Source: Thioclava sp. GXIMD2076 (GTDB lineage: Bacteria > Pseudomonadota > Alphaproteobacteria > Rhodobacterales > Rhodobacteraceae). From it: a DNA stretch of 64,000 bases. Positions 25,961 to 34,740 of the stretch are shown here, one piece after another (the first letter of the stretch is position 1; each line of letters opens with the position of its first letter). The position numbers and the translations under genes are program-made. The stretch is from assembly GCF_037949795.1 (NCBI RefSeq), contig NZ_CP149932.1, forward strand, positions 857,001-921,000, in the 5' to 3' direction. The notes under the pieces were generated by a model, which was not told where the DNA came from, ran no database searches, and saw only the letters and a program-made list of their open reading frames with translations.

Positions 25961-27268
25961 GTGGCTGCACCCGGGAAGAAGAAATCGGCGAAGACTGATG
26001 CAGCTAAGGATGAAAGCATAACGCCCGCATCCGGAACGGCACCGAACACGGAGACACCCGCAACGGGTGCGCCCAAGGCGGATGAGGCGGTTGATCAGGC
26101 CCTTCCTGCCGACAAGGACGATACCGCGCCGGTTGACACTCCCGTGACTGATGCGCCCGAGGCAGACATATCCGCGCCGGAGACGCCCGAAGAGGCACCA
26201 GCTGTGACCGGCACCGGGGCGGATACCGTAGACGCATCTGACGAGACCGACCCGCTTGAGGGCCATAAGGAGAGTCTCGCCTCGGAGACGGCTTTCGGCA
26301 CCGATGATGTGGTGGATGCCGAGCAGAAAGACTTGGATCAAAAGGACTGGTCTTCCGACGCAGAGCCTGAAACGCCTATCGCCGAGGAGAAGAAGCCCGA
26401 ACCCGTGGCCTCGGTTGCAGCACCGGCTCCTAGCGCTGGCCCTGTGATCGAGAAGCGTGGCGGTTTCGGCCCTGTTCTGGCGGGTGGAGTGATTGCGGCC
26501 GTGATCGGCGCGGCGGCGGCGCTCTGGGTTCTTCCGCAGCTGCCCGAGAATATTCAGGCCAGGTTCTTCCCGGCCCCTGCGGCTCCCGATAATTCGGCGA
26601 TGGAAAACCAAGTGGCGGATCTATCCTCACAGCTGAGCGCGATCACGCAAAGCGTCTCGGCCTTGCAGGACAATATCGCCTCGCTTGGTCAGGCGGGCGA
26701 TACCTCGGGTCTGCAAAGCCAGCTCGACGCGCTGCAATCCAAGCTCGATGGTCTGACCGGCCCCGATGCCGACGCCGCCAAGGAGGCCGAGCGTCAGGCC
26801 CGTGCCCGTGCCGCGATCGCCGAACTACAGGCGGCGCTCACCAACGGCACTCCAATTGCCGATCCGGTGGCTATGGCGCGGGACGCCCAGCTTGATGTCC
26901 CCGCGGCGCTGGGCACGGAACCCGAAAGCGTCAAGGCGCTGCAGGAGGCCTTTCCCGCACCGGCGCGCCAAGCGCTTGATGCGGCGCGGCGTGCCGATGC
27001 CGGTGACAGTCTGGGTGCCAAGCTCGAGACGTTCCTGCTGACACAGACAGGCGCACGGTCGGTTGCGCCCAAAGAGGGGAACACCCCCGATGCCATCCTG
27101 TCGCGCGCGCAGGCCGCCGTCGACAAGGCCGATTTCAAAACCGCCATCACCGAGATTTCCGCCCTGCCGCAGGTGTCGCAAGACGCGCTGTCGGGCTGGG
27201 TCGATCAGGCACAGACCCGTGTCGCCGCTGAGGAGGCAGTCTCGTCGCTTGCCTCGCAGGTCCAATAA
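25961..27268 (+). CDS. Mitofilin-like membrane protein (alphaproteobacterial Mic60 type)
   Basis: This is a single-span protein of about 435 aa. The N-terminal 150 residues are acidic, rich in proline, threonine and alanine, and probably disordered. One membrane segment follows (FGPVLAGGVIAAVIGAAAAL), then a periplasmic coiled coil (LSSQLSAITQSVSALQDNIA) and a C-terminal helical domain resembling the mitofilin domain. Alphaproteobacterial Mic60 proteins can bend membranes and are encoded beside haem genes, as here. I chose GTG 25961 because AGGAGGAG precedes it; the frame is open 20 codons upstream. The link to cristae-like membrane shaping is from the family, not from this sequence alone. 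Confidence 0.75.
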   Translation: MAAPGKKKSAKTDAAKDESITPASGTAPNTETPATGAPKADEAVDQALPADKDDTAPVDTPVTDAPEADISAPETPEEAPAVTGTGADTVDASDETDPLEGHKESLASETAFGTDDVVDAEQKDLDQKDWSSDAEPETPIAEEKKPEPVASVAAPAPSAGPVIEKRGGFGPVLAGGVIAAVIGAAAALWVLPQLPENIQARFFPAPAAPDNSAMENQVADLSSQLSAITQSVSALQDNIASLGQAGDTSGLQSQLDALQSKLDGLTGPDADAAKEAERQARARAAIAELQAALTNGTPIADPVAMARDAQLDVPAALGTEPESVKALQEAFPAPARQALDAARRADAGDSLGAKLETFLLTQTGARSVAPKEGNTPDAILSRAQAAVDKADFKTAITEISALPQVSQDALSGWVDQAQTRVAAEEAVSSLASQVQ

Positions 27269-27280
27269 GGAGGGACGGCC

Positions 27281-28843
27281 ATGCTTTGGTCATTCATCAA
27301 AATCGCTGTCTTTCTGATCGCGGTCACTGCTGTCACCTATGGCGCGATGACGCTGGCAAGTTCTGCTGATGGGGTGCAGGTCGTGCTGGCGGGGGTCGAG
27401 TATAATCTTGGTCCGGTGCAGGCGATCATTGCCGTTCTCGTGCTGATCGTCGCGGTCTTCGTCTTCCTGAAGGTTGTGGGCTTTGTGGTGGCGCTCCTGC
27501 GGTTCCTCGTGGGCGACGAGACCGCGCTGACCCGCTATTTCGACCGCTCGCGCGAGCGCCGCGGTTACAAGGCGTTGGCGGATGGTATGATCTCGGTCGC
27601 CTCGGGAGAAGGCCGTCTGGCGTATAATCAGGCCAAGAAGGCGCAGAAATTGCTTGGCCGCCCCGAGCTGACCAATCTTCTGGTGGCACAGGCCGCCGAG
27701 ACCAAGGGTGACACCAAGAAAGCGACCGAGGCCTATAAGCTCCTGCTGTCCGACCAGCGCACCCGTTTCATCGGTGTGCGTGGGCTGATGCGCCAGAAGC
27801 TGGCCGAGGGCGATACAGACACCGCGCTGGCACTGGCGCAGAAAGCATATGCACTGAAGCCCTCGCATCAGGACACGCAGGATACGCTTCTGAAGCTGTC
27901 CACGGAAAAAGGCGCATGGGGCGACGCCCGCAAGGTCATCAGCTACAAACGTCATAGCGGTCTGCTCCCGAAGGATGTCGCCAAACGCCGCGACGCTGTT
28001 CTGGCGCTGCAGGAAGCCAAGGGCATTCTGGATGAGGGGGCGAGCATCGAGGCACAGGAAGCCGCGATTGCCGCCAACAAATCCTCGCCCGATCTGATTC
28101 CTGCAGCCGCGATGGCCGCGCGCTCCTATATCGGGAAGGGCAAACCCAAAAATGCAGAGCGGGTGATCCGCAAGGCATGGGAAGCCCAGCCGCATCCCGA
28201 TCTGGCGGCCGCCTATGCCGCCATCGCGCCCGAGGAGACGCCGCAGGCCCGCCTCAAGCGCTTCCAGAAGCTTCTGGTCCTGCGTCCCGATCACGAAGAA
28301 ACCCGTCTTCTGCGCGCCGAGCTGAACATTGCCGCCGAGAACTTCCCCGAGGCGCGCCGTGCGCTGGGGCATCTGGCCGATACCCATCCCACCTCGCGCG
28401 TGCTGGCCATCATGGCGGCGGTCGAGCGGGGCGAGGGCTCGGATGATGCGGTGGTGCGCGGCTGGCTGGCTCGGGCGCTGACTGCGCCGCGTGGCCCGCA
28501 ATGGTGCTGTGATGCCTGCCAGAACATCCAGAGTGACTGGACGCCGGTCTGTGACAATTGCGGTGGTTTCGATACGCTCAGCTGGCGCGAGCCGCCGAAA
28601 TCGGACCAGCCCCTGCCGCATGGCGCGGAGATGCTGCCGCTGATCGTGGGCGCACCTGCGGTGATGCCGGAATCGGAAGCCGCACGGAAGGCGGAAGAGG
28701 CCGGTGTCGAGGTCGAGGAAGCGGAGATCGTGACGGGGGCTACCGAGGAGACCGTCATCGTGACCAAACCCGAAACGGAGGGCGACATAGCCCCCGAAGT
28801 CACTGAAACCGAAGAAGTTCAAAAGAAATCTGCTTTGGGATAA
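27281..28843 (+). CDS. HemY-like membrane TPR protein with C-terminal zinc-ribbon (rubredoxin-like) domain
   Basis: The N-terminal part has two membrane spans (about residues 5-24 and 43-75) as in the HemY_N family, then helical tetratricopeptide-like repeats to about residue 395. After that comes a compact cysteine domain with C410-x2-C413 and C424-x2-C427 and nearby tryptophans, and an acidic tail. The name HemY comes from E. coli gene position beside hemD; it is not protoporphyrinogen oxidase. The plan of membrane anchor, TPR repeats and terminal rubredoxin-like ribbon recalls LapB/YciM, a regulator of lipopolysaccharide synthesis. It follows the mitofilin-like gene after 12 nt and belongs to the hemD operon. 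Confidence 0.8.
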   Translation: MLWSFIKIAVFLIAVTAVTYGAMTLASSADGVQVVLAGVEYNLGPVQAIIAVLVLIVAVFVFLKVVGFVVALLRFLVGDETALTRYFDRSRERRGYKALADGMISVASGEGRLAYNQAKKAQKLLGRPELTNLLVAQAAETKGDTKKATEAYKLLLSDQRTRFIGVRGLMRQKLAEGDTDTALALAQKAYALKPSHQDTQDTLLKLSTEKGAWGDARKVISYKRHSGLLPKDVAKRRDAVLALQEAKGILDEGASIEAQEAAIAANKSSPDLIPAAAMAARSYIGKGKPKNAERVIRKAWEAQPHPDLAAAYAAIAPEETPQARLKRFQKLLVLRPDHEETRLLRAELNIAAENFPEARRALGHLADTHPTSRVLAIMAAVERGEGSDDAVVRGWLARALTAPRGPQWCCDACQNIQSDWTPVCDNCGGFDTLSWREPPKSDQPLPHGAEMLPLIVGAPAVMPESEAARKAEEAGVEVEEAEIVTGATEETVIVTKPETEGDIAPEVTETEEVQKKSALG

Positions 28844-28895
28844 ATTAGGGGCTACACATCCCCGACGCGGCATGCTAATTGCCGCGCCACAGTGT

Positions 28896-28971
28896 GCCGC
28901 TGTAGCTCAGCTGGTAGAGCACGTCATTCGTAATGATGGGGTCGGGGGTTCGAGTCCCTTCAGCGGCACCA
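28896..28971 (+). tRNA. tRNA-Thr (anticodon CGT)
   Basis: A complete cloverleaf is readable: acceptor GCCGCTG with CAGCGGC, D arm GCTC/GAGC, anticodon stem CGTCA/TGATG with loop TTCGTAA (anticodon CGT, reading ACG) and a T arm with GTTCGAGTC. The CCA end is encoded. The gene is 76 nt, 52 nt after the HemY-like gene, and is followed by a terminator. Confidence 0.95.
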
Positions 28972-28982
28972 CGCTATTCAGA

Positions 28983-29019
28983 AAACCCGTCTGGCTCAGG
29001 TCAGGCGGGTTTTTCTTTT
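28983..29019 (+). terminator. Terminator after tRNA-Thr
   Basis: AAACCCGTCTG and CAGGCGGGTTT form an 11-bp stem (one G-T pair) with an 8-nt loop, followed by a run of T broken by one C. Confidence 0.85.
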
Positions 29020-29024
29020 GTGCG

Positions 29025-29369
29025 TTATTTCTGGAGCGCCGGTCCCAGCAGGATGACCGCCATCCCGATCACGCATAGCGTGCCGCCGATCAGGTCCCAG
29101 CGGGTCGGGATCTGGCGCTCGATAAGCCACAGCCACAGGATCGACGCGCCAATATAGATGCCGCCATAGGCGGCATAGGCGCGGCCTGCGAACTCCGCCT
29201 GCGAGCGTGTCAGCAGATAGGCGAAAAGCGCGAGACAGAGCGCACCTGCCACCAGCCAGAGCGGGCTTTTGCCCAGACGCAGCCATGCCCAGACCGCGAA
29301 ACATCCGCCGATCTCGGCAAAGGCGGCAAGCAGATAGAGACCGAGGGTGGGCAGAAGGAGGGGCATCAT
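29025..29369 (-). CDS. YnfA/UPF0060 family membrane protein
   Basis: This small four-span membrane protein (114 aa) belongs to the UPF0060 (YnfA) family, related to small multidrug resistance transporters. Typical marks are [18 protein letters not shown] in the first span region, [18 protein letters not shown] in the third and a final span ending LLGPAL. Efflux has been proposed for YnfA relatives, but the substrate here is unknown. ATG 29369 gives the usual length; an in-frame ATG at 29405 would add 12 residues. It is divergent from the phosphatase gene at 29537. Confidence 0.88.
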   Translation of the reverse strand: MMPLLLPTLGLYLLAAFAEIGGCFAVWAWLRLGKSPLWLVAGALCLALFAYLLTRSQAEFAGRAYAAYGGIYIGASILWLWLIERQIPTRWDLIGGTLCVIGMAVILLGPALQK

Positions 29370-29485
29370 GGACAGGTCTTCGCATCTGAGGAGCGCCCGT
29401 AGCATAGGCGATCTTCTCTATTCGTCAAAATGCCCGTTTATTCAACGCTTTCATGAGGCTGGTGCCGTTAATCTCCGATCCGGCA

Positions 29486-29513
29486 TTGAACTGTCACCTG
29501 CGCGCGATACACT
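29486..29513 (+). promoter_or_regulatory. Candidate promoter of the glucosylglycerate synthesis genes
   Basis: TTGAAC and TACACT are separated by 16 nt, and the start codon of the first gene is 23 nt beyond. It is a moderate match to a housekeeping sigma promoter, in the 167-bp gap shared with the divergent ynfA-type gene. Confidence 0.35.
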
Positions 29514-29536
29514 TCCATGAAACATAAGGGTAGCGC

Positions 29537-30313
29537 ATGACGATATTGGTTTTCACGGATCTCGACGGAACGCTTCTGGACCATGAAACCTATAGTTTTG
29601 CGCCCGCGCTTCCCGCGATCAGAGCCCTGAAGGAACGCGGTGCGATCATTGTGCTTGCCAGCTCCAAGACCGCGCCCGAGATTGCCGACCTGCATGATGC
29701 GCTCGGGCTCGGCGATATGCCAATCATCGCGGAAAACGGTGCCGCGCTGATGACGCGGGACCAGATCACCACACAGAGCGATGCCTATCGCGATCTGCGC
29801 CATGCGCTGGACGGGCTGCCCGGGGAATTGCGCCGTTGTTTCACGGGGTTTGGCGATATGGATGTGGCTGGAGTTGCGGCCTCGACCGGATTGCCGCTCG
29901 CACAGGCCGCGAAAGCCAGGGTCCGGGCCTTTTCCGAACCGGGGATCTGGACGGGCAGCGAGGCGCAGGAAGAGGCGTTTGTTGCCGCTTTGTCCCGTAG
30001 CGGGATTTCGGCACGGCGGGGCGGGCGCTATCTGACGCTATCTTTTGGGGGCACCAAAGCGGGGCAGATGCAGGCGGTCATCGACCGCTACCGGCCAGAT
30101 CTGACGATTGCTCTGGGGGATGCGCCCAATGACCGCGAGATGATCGAGACGGCCGATATCGGGGTGGTGATCCACAATACCCATGGCACCGGTCTGCCCG
30201 CGCTTGCCGGAGAAAAAGACGGGACCATAAGGCGAACACAGGCCGAAGGCCCTGCCGGATGGAACGAGGCGATACTGGCGATTCTTGCCGATTACGAGAA
30301 AGAGGAGGGCTGA
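29537..30313 (+). CDS. HAD phosphatase, mannosyl/glucosyl-3-phosphoglycerate phosphatase family
   Basis: It probably removes the phosphate from glucosyl-3-phosphoglycerate, yielding glucosylglycerate. The HAD nucleophile motif is FTDLDGT with D8 and D10. Motif II SSK (ASSKTAPEI) and motif III/IV GDAPNDREMIE are present, with a C2-type cap between. At 258 aa it matches MpgP-like enzymes, which are often active on both the mannosyl and glucosyl forms. The next gene, one base after its stop, is a glucosyl-3-phosphoglycerate synthase-like transferase, so glucosyl is the better guess. AAGGG precedes the ATG. Confidence 0.82.
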   Translation: MTILVFTDLDGTLLDHETYSFAPALPAIRALKERGAIIVLASSKTAPEIADLHDALGLGDMPIIAENGAALMTRDQITTQSDAYRDLRHALDGLPGELRRCFTGFGDMDVAGVAASTGLPLAQAAKARVRAFSEPGIWTGSEAQEEAFVAALSRSGISARRGGRYLTLSFGGTKAGQMQAVIDRYRPDLTIALGDAPNDREMIETADIGVVIHNTHGTGLPALAGEKDGTIRRTQAEGPAGWNEAILAILADYEKEEG

Positions 30314-30314
30314 C

Positions 30315-31541
30315 ATGGCCGATTTCCAACAAAACGGGAACATCACCCATTTCCATAATCTGCGGAGCCGCTCGAACGAGGAGCTGGTCTACGAGATCAG
30401 CACCTATGCGCAGAGCCGGAAGATCTCGCTGATCCTGCCGAGCCTCTATTCCGAACTGGAGGGGCCGGCACTGGCCAATATCGTTCAGGAACTGTCCAAG
30501 GTTTCCTATCTCAACCGGATCATCATTGGGCTCGACCGTGCAGACGAGGCGCAATACCGCCATGCGCGCAGCTTCTTTGCGGATCTGCCGCAGAAGACTA
30601 CCGTGATCTGGAATGACAGCCCGCGGATGAAGGCGCTGTTCGAGCGGCTGGAGGTGCTGGGCTTGGCGCCACAGGAGCCGGGCAAGGGCAAGAATGTCTG
30701 GGGCTGTATCGGCTATCTGATCGGTTGTGCCGATAGCGCGGTGATGGCGATCCATGATTGCGATATCGTCACCTATAACCGCGAGCTTCTTGATAGGCTT
30801 GTCTATCCGGTGGCCAACCCGTCTTTCCCCTATCAACTGTCCAAGGGCTATTATGCGCGGATCGGCAATGACAAGCTGAACGGGCGGGTCACGCGGCTTC
30901 TGGTCAGCCCGATCCTGATCGCGCTGAAACGGGTGGTGGGAGATCGTGATTACCTCGATTACCTGCGGGCCTTCCGCTATATCCTGTCGGGCGAGTTTGC
31001 CATGCGCACGCAGATGCTGCCCGATCTGCGTATCCCGTCGGACTGGGGGTTGGAGATTGGTGTGCTGTCCGAAGCATGGCGCAATCTGGGACGGGGTGCG
31101 ATCTGTCAGGTGGAGATCGCCGACGCCTATGACCACAAGCATCAGGAGACGAGTCCCGAGGATGCGAGTGCCGGTCTGAATCGCATGTCCTCGGATATCT
31201 GCAAGGCGCTCTATCGCAAGCTGGCCGCCGATGGCACGGTCTTTACGCCGGAGATGTTCCGCACGCTGAAGGCCACCTATTACCGCCGCGCGCTGGATCT
31301 GCTGGAGGCCTATTACAATGATGCCAAGATGAACGGGCTGCGCGTGGACCGCCATGGCGAGGAGCAGCATATCGAGCTGTTTGCCGAGAATATCGTGAAG
31401 GCGGGGCAGGTGTTTCTGGAAAATCCCGAGGAGCGCCCCTTCATCCCCACATGGAACCGCGTGAATGCTGCCGATCCGACCTTCATCGCCGATTTCCATA
31501 AGGCCGTGGCGGAGGACGAGGCCGAGTTTGCCCCTGCCTGA
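30315..31541 (+). CDS. Glucosyl-3-phosphoglycerate synthase-like glycosyltransferase
   Basis: This GT-A glycosyltransferase of about 408 aa probably transfers glucose from an NDP-glucose to 3-phosphoglycerate. The metal-binding DxD motif is visible as HDCDIVTY near residue 147. The C-terminal part has RPFIPTWNRV, close to the IPSWNRV stretch I associate with GpgS enzymes. The start at 30315 gives MADFQQNG and follows the phosphatase stop closely. Assignment to GpgS rather than mannosyl-3-phosphoglycerate synthase rests on this motif and on the phosphorylase gene next door. A hairpin after the stop ends the two-gene unit. Confidence 0.75.
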   Translation: MADFQQNGNITHFHNLRSRSNEELVYEISTYAQSRKISLILPSLYSELEGPALANIVQELSKVSYLNRIIIGLDRADEAQYRHARSFFADLPQKTTVIWNDSPRMKALFERLEVLGLAPQEPGKGKNVWGCIGYLIGCADSAVMAIHDCDIVTYNRELLDRLVYPVANPSFPYQLSKGYYARIGNDKLNGRVTRLLVSPILIALKRVVGDRDYLDYLRAFRYILSGEFAMRTQMLPDLRIPSDWGLEIGVLSEAWRNLGRGAICQVEIADAYDHKHQETSPEDASAGLNRMSSDICKALYRKLAADGTVFTPEMFRTLKATYYRRALDLLEAYYNDAKMNGLRVDRHGEEQHIELFAENIVKAGQVFLENPEERPFIPTWNRVNAADPTFIADFHKAVAEDEAEFAPA

Positions 31542-31553
31542 TCCGAAATGGAT

Positions 31554-31576
31554 GCCGGGCTCTGGCGCCCGGCTTT
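31554..31576 (+). terminator. Hairpin after the glucosylglycerate synthesis genes
   Basis: GCCGGGC and GCCCGGC (7 bp) enclose a 6-nt loop and are followed by TTT, between the two convergent units. The T run is short. Confidence 0.5.
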
Positions 31577-31580
31577 CAGC

Positions 31581-33329
31581 TTATGCGCGGTTGGTGATCC
31601 AGCGACACTGATAGGGCGCCATGGTGAGCGTGGTCTCCGGTCCGCCATCGATCAACTCGCCTGACAGGATATCGAACCAGCGCTGTCCGTCGATCAGATT
31701 GAGATCGCCGGTTCTGACCGTCACCTCTTCATCGCTGACATTATGGATCGCGAAGATAGACTGTGCCCGATCCAGCGACTGGCGCCAGATGCCGAACAAA
31801 CGGGGATCGAGATGCAGGGTAAACTGCGTGGCATTGGGGTGGAGCGCGGGCTGGCGGGCGCGCAGGCGCAGACGCTCGGACAGGGCGCTAAGAACGCGGC
31901 TCTGGTTGCTCTCGTAATCGGCCAGCTTGGCGCGGAGTTCGGGATAGAACCATTTGTGACGGTTGATCGCGCGGTTCATGCCGCGCCGTTCCACGGCTTC
32001 ATGGTCATTGGGGGTGGCCAGCATCGAGTGGATGTAGAAGGCGGGAATACCCTCAAGCGACATCACGATGGTCTGCGAGCACAGGAAACGCTTGATATGG
32101 AACTCGTCCTCGCCCTTGAAAGTGCGGCCCATCGCCTCGAAGAAACCGCAGTTCAGCTCGTAGGGGCTTTCCGACCCGTCGGGTAGCGAGCGCATCGACA
32201 CCAGGCCGCCGATTTCGCGGATCGTGTCGATGACCTTCTCCTTCTCGGCCTCGGGCAGAACCCCTTCGGCGGGGCGCATGCCGATCCCGTCATGGCTGGC
32301 GGTGAAGTTGAGATAGGCACAGCCCAGAGGTGCGGGAGGCATGGTGCGCTGCCATTCGAGCAGATAACGGGCGGTGCCCGACATCATGGCATGCAGGATT
32401 AGCGGTGGCAGCGGGAAGTTATAGACCGCATGCGCCTCATCCCGATCCCCGAAATAGCTAAGGTTCTCGGCCTTGGGGACGTTGGTCTCGGTCAGAAGGA
32501 TGACGTTCTCGGCGGCATAGTCGCATAGCAGGCGCATCAGTTGGATGATCGCATGGGTCTGGGGCAGGTGGATACAGTTGGTCCCAACCTCCTTCCACAG
32601 GAAGGCCACCGCATCGAGCCGCAGGATCTGCACGCCCGCATCCACATGAAGGCGGATGATGCGCAGGATCTCGAGCAGGACCTCGGGGTTGCGGAAATCG
32701 AGATCGACCTGATCATGGCTGAAGGTGCACCAGACATGACGTTTGCCATTGGGCGTATCCACGGCCTGCAGCAGCGGCGTGGTGCGCGGGCGGGTCACCT
32801 GGCTCAGGTCATCCGAAGGCCGCGCCTCGTAGAAGAACTTGTCGAACGGGGCCTGCCCTTGCCGGTAGGCATTGAACCACACTCCCTGACTGGACACATG
32901 GTTGAGCACCAGATCGGACATCAGGTGGAACTCGGACCCGATCCGGCTGATATCAGGCCAGTCTCCCAAAGCCGAATTCACCTTGCGATAATCGGTGACC
33001 GCGAAGCCGTCATCGGAGGTATAGGGGAAGAAGGGCAGGATATGGACGCCATTCACCACGCCCTTCATATAGCTCAGAAGGAAGTCATTGAGGAGATCCA
33101 GCGGTTTATGGGCACCATCGGTGATCGAGTCGCCATAGGTGATGAGCACCGCATCCGATTGGGACCACAGGTTGTTGCCCGGAACACGAGGCCGTTTGCG
33201 CCGGTGCGTGCCTTCGGGCCAGAACGCGTCAATGACCTGACTTGCCATAATATCGGGATCGAAATCGGGATAGACATCTTCGAGAAGGTCGGCAATGCGG
33301 GCGCTCAGGGAACCGTTGGTCTTGGACAT
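31581..33329 (-). CDS. GH13 sucrose phosphorylase-family enzyme, probable glucosylglycerate phosphorylase
   Basis: This is a TIM-barrel glucoside phosphorylase of 582 aa. The GH13 landmarks are present: the LRLDAVAFLWKE stretch with the nucleophile aspartate, LLTETNVP with the acid/base glutamate, and FTASHDGIG with the third acidic residue. Early motifs (ITYGDSITDG, HILPFFPYTSDDGFAV) place it in the sucrose phosphorylase branch (GH13_18), which includes sucrose, sucrose 6'-phosphate, glucosylglycerol and glucosylglycerate phosphorylases. Neighbouring synthase and phosphatase genes point to glucosylglycerate, yielding glucose-1-phosphate and glycerate. Substrate choice is inference. It is convergent with the synthesis genes. 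Confidence 0.8.
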   Translation of the reverse strand: MSKTNGSLSARIADLLEDVYPDFDPDIMASQVIDAFWPEGTHRRKRPRVPGNNLWSQSDAVLITYGDSITDGAHKPLDLLNDFLLSYMKGVVNGVHILPFFPYTSDDGFAVTDYRKVNSALGDWPDISRIGSEFHLMSDLVLNHVSSQGVWFNAYRQGQAPFDKFFYEARPSDDLSQVTRPRTTPLLQAVDTPNGKRHVWCTFSHDQVDLDFRNPEVLLEILRIIRLHVDAGVQILRLDAVAFLWKEVGTNCIHLPQTHAIIQLMRLLCDYAAENVILLTETNVPKAENLSYFGDRDEAHAVYNFPLPPLILHAMMSGTARYLLEWQRTMPPAPLGCAYLNFTASHDGIGMRPAEGVLPEAEKEKVIDTIREIGGLVSMRSLPDGSESPYELNCGFFEAMGRTFKGEDEFHIKRFLCSQTIVMSLEGIPAFYIHSMLATPNDHEAVERRGMNRAINRHKWFYPELRAKLADYESNQSRVLSALSERLRLRARQPALHPNATQFTLHLDPRLFGIWRQSLDRAQSIFAIHNVSDEEVTVRTGDLNLIDGQRWFDILSGELIDGGPETTLTMAPYQCRWITNRA

Positions 33330-33494
33330 ACGCGGGTGTTGCTCCGGGAAATGACTGGAAAAACCGTTGTTTTCCTGATCCTAGGGCAGTCTGGCCGGAG
33401 AGGTCCAGCAGAGAGCGCGCTTCACCCGTTCTTCCATCAGGGGGGCTGCTGAAATTTTGGGCTCGCGCGACGCAGGGGCCTTGTCCATCACAAG

Positions 33495-33524
33495 AAAAAG
33501 CCGCCCCGAAAGGACCGGAGCGGC
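33495..33524 (-). terminator. Terminator after the DUF2793 gene
   Basis: Read on the minus strand, GCCGCTCCG pairs with CGGGGCGGC (9 bp, one G-T pair) and TTTTTC follows. The hairpin lies 21 nt past the stop of the DUF2793 gene. The rest of the 33330-33544 gap shows nothing further apart from the GH13 gene's upstream region. Confidence 0.75.
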
Positions 33525-33544
33525 AGTGCCAAAGGATTAGGTGC

Positions 33545-34570
33545 TTAAAACCATCGGCCTATGGCCGTTAGCCTGATTATGCCTCCATCGGTAAGGGACT
33601 GGTATGACATGGCCGTAACGCTGCAGCCTGTCACCGCGGCGGGACCATGCCCCATCCATGTGCCGGAGGTGGCGATACTGCCAGTGATGACAGGGGCCGT
33701 GCTGAAGGCTGCCGGATAGGTCCAAGGCAGGGCGGCGGACTGGAAGAGGCTGCCTGCAGCGATAGAGACCGCGCCGATCGTGATCTCGGGGGAGAGGCAG
33801 AGCATCAATCCGCTCGCCAGTTTGTAATAGCTGCCATCCGTGGTCTCGCCGCGCTCGAACAGTGCGCCTGCCGTCTGGGAGACCGTGCCAAGAATGGCCG
33901 AACCGCTCAGGGCTGTATCGATGACGGCCCCCTGTGGCAGGCGGGCCTGCCCGCTTGCGGCCCCGAGTGACAGCGCTGTGGCCCAGCTTGAACCATCCGC
34001 GCTGACCTTGATGGCGAAATCATCGCTGCCCGCGCAGCCCATCTCGGCCCGTCCCGACCAGCCGGTCTGGAACAGCAGGCTGCCGGTGTTCTCCGCCATC
34101 GCCTTGTTGATCTTCAGCTGGTGGCTGGTGCCGGCATGCGTCAGCAGCGTGGCCTCCGACGCCACCGCCAGCCGGTTTGTGTCATCGGCTGCCGTGCTTA
34201 TACCAAGGCGCTCGACCTCCAGCGTGCCGGAAAACAGCCCAGCCCATTGCGTGCCCGTCCAGATCAGCGATTGCGCCTCATCCGCGATATAGGTTTGCCA
34301 TCCCGTGCGGGGCGGATAAAAGCGCCAGGCCTCACCACCCCATTGCGCCACCGCCCCCTCATTGCCTGCCCATGCGCCGGTCGCGCCAACGGGGAGGATA
34401 TAACGTGCGCCTGTCTCGGGGGTGGCGGGCGGGGTCATTATGCTACGGCTCGTCACAGAGAGTTGGACGAGCGCATCCAGAATATCGATCGCCTCGTTAT
34501 GGGTGACATGTTTCTGGGCTTGGGACGCCTGGATGAAGGGCAGGGACAGGTTTGCGGAAATATCGGACAT
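33545..34570 (-). CDS. DUF2793 domain protein, phage or gene-transfer-agent fibre/spike-like
   Basis: The N-terminal 110 residues match DUF2793 proteins (LSLPFIQASQAQKHVTHNEA, then GARYILPVGATGAWAG and WRFYPPRTGW), which occur on phages and gene transfer agents of Rhodobacterales. The middle and end are beta-rich and glycine- and serine-rich, and the C-terminus (RLTAIGRWF) looks like a tail-fibre end. It stands alone: no capsid, tail or integrase gene adjoins, and it has its own terminator. In Rhodobacter capsulatus, accessory fibre genes of the gene transfer agent lie away from the main cluster, so a similar role is possible but unproven. I chose ATG 34570, four codons inside the open frame. 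Confidence 0.7.
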   Translation of the reverse strand: MSDISANLSLPFIQASQAQKHVTHNEAIDILDALVQLSVTSRSIMTPPATPETGARYILPVGATGAWAGNEGAVAQWGGEAWRFYPPRTGWQTYIADEAQSLIWTGTQWAGLFSGTLEVERLGISTAADDTNRLAVASEATLLTHAGTSHQLKINKAMAENTGSLLFQTGWSGRAEMGCAGSDDFAIKVSADGSSWATALSLGAASGQARLPQGAVIDTALSGSAILGTVSQTAGALFERGETTDGSYYKLASGLMLCLSPEITIGAVSIAAGSLFQSAALPWTYPAAFSTAPVITGSIATSGTWMGHGPAAVTGCSVTAMSYQSLTDGGIIRLTAIGRWF

Positions 34571-34740
34571 CGGGTTCCTCACATGCCGGAATGCGTTATC
34601 CGAAGCTTAGGTGGCAAAATGTGACCCGTTCTTTATCCCCGCGTACGCTAGATGTTGCGCTGGGCATTGCGCTTGTGCTCTGTGGCTATCGCAGGCGCAA
34701 CGTGTTACCACCTGCGCGAATTTGACTGCGGAGTGCCCTT

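Noticed and set aside
27290..28873. A minus-strand open frame of about 527 codons opposite the HemY-like gene, and a similar one opposite secA (57015-58607)
   Set aside because: Both are antisense to well-supported genes and have biased, domain-free translations.
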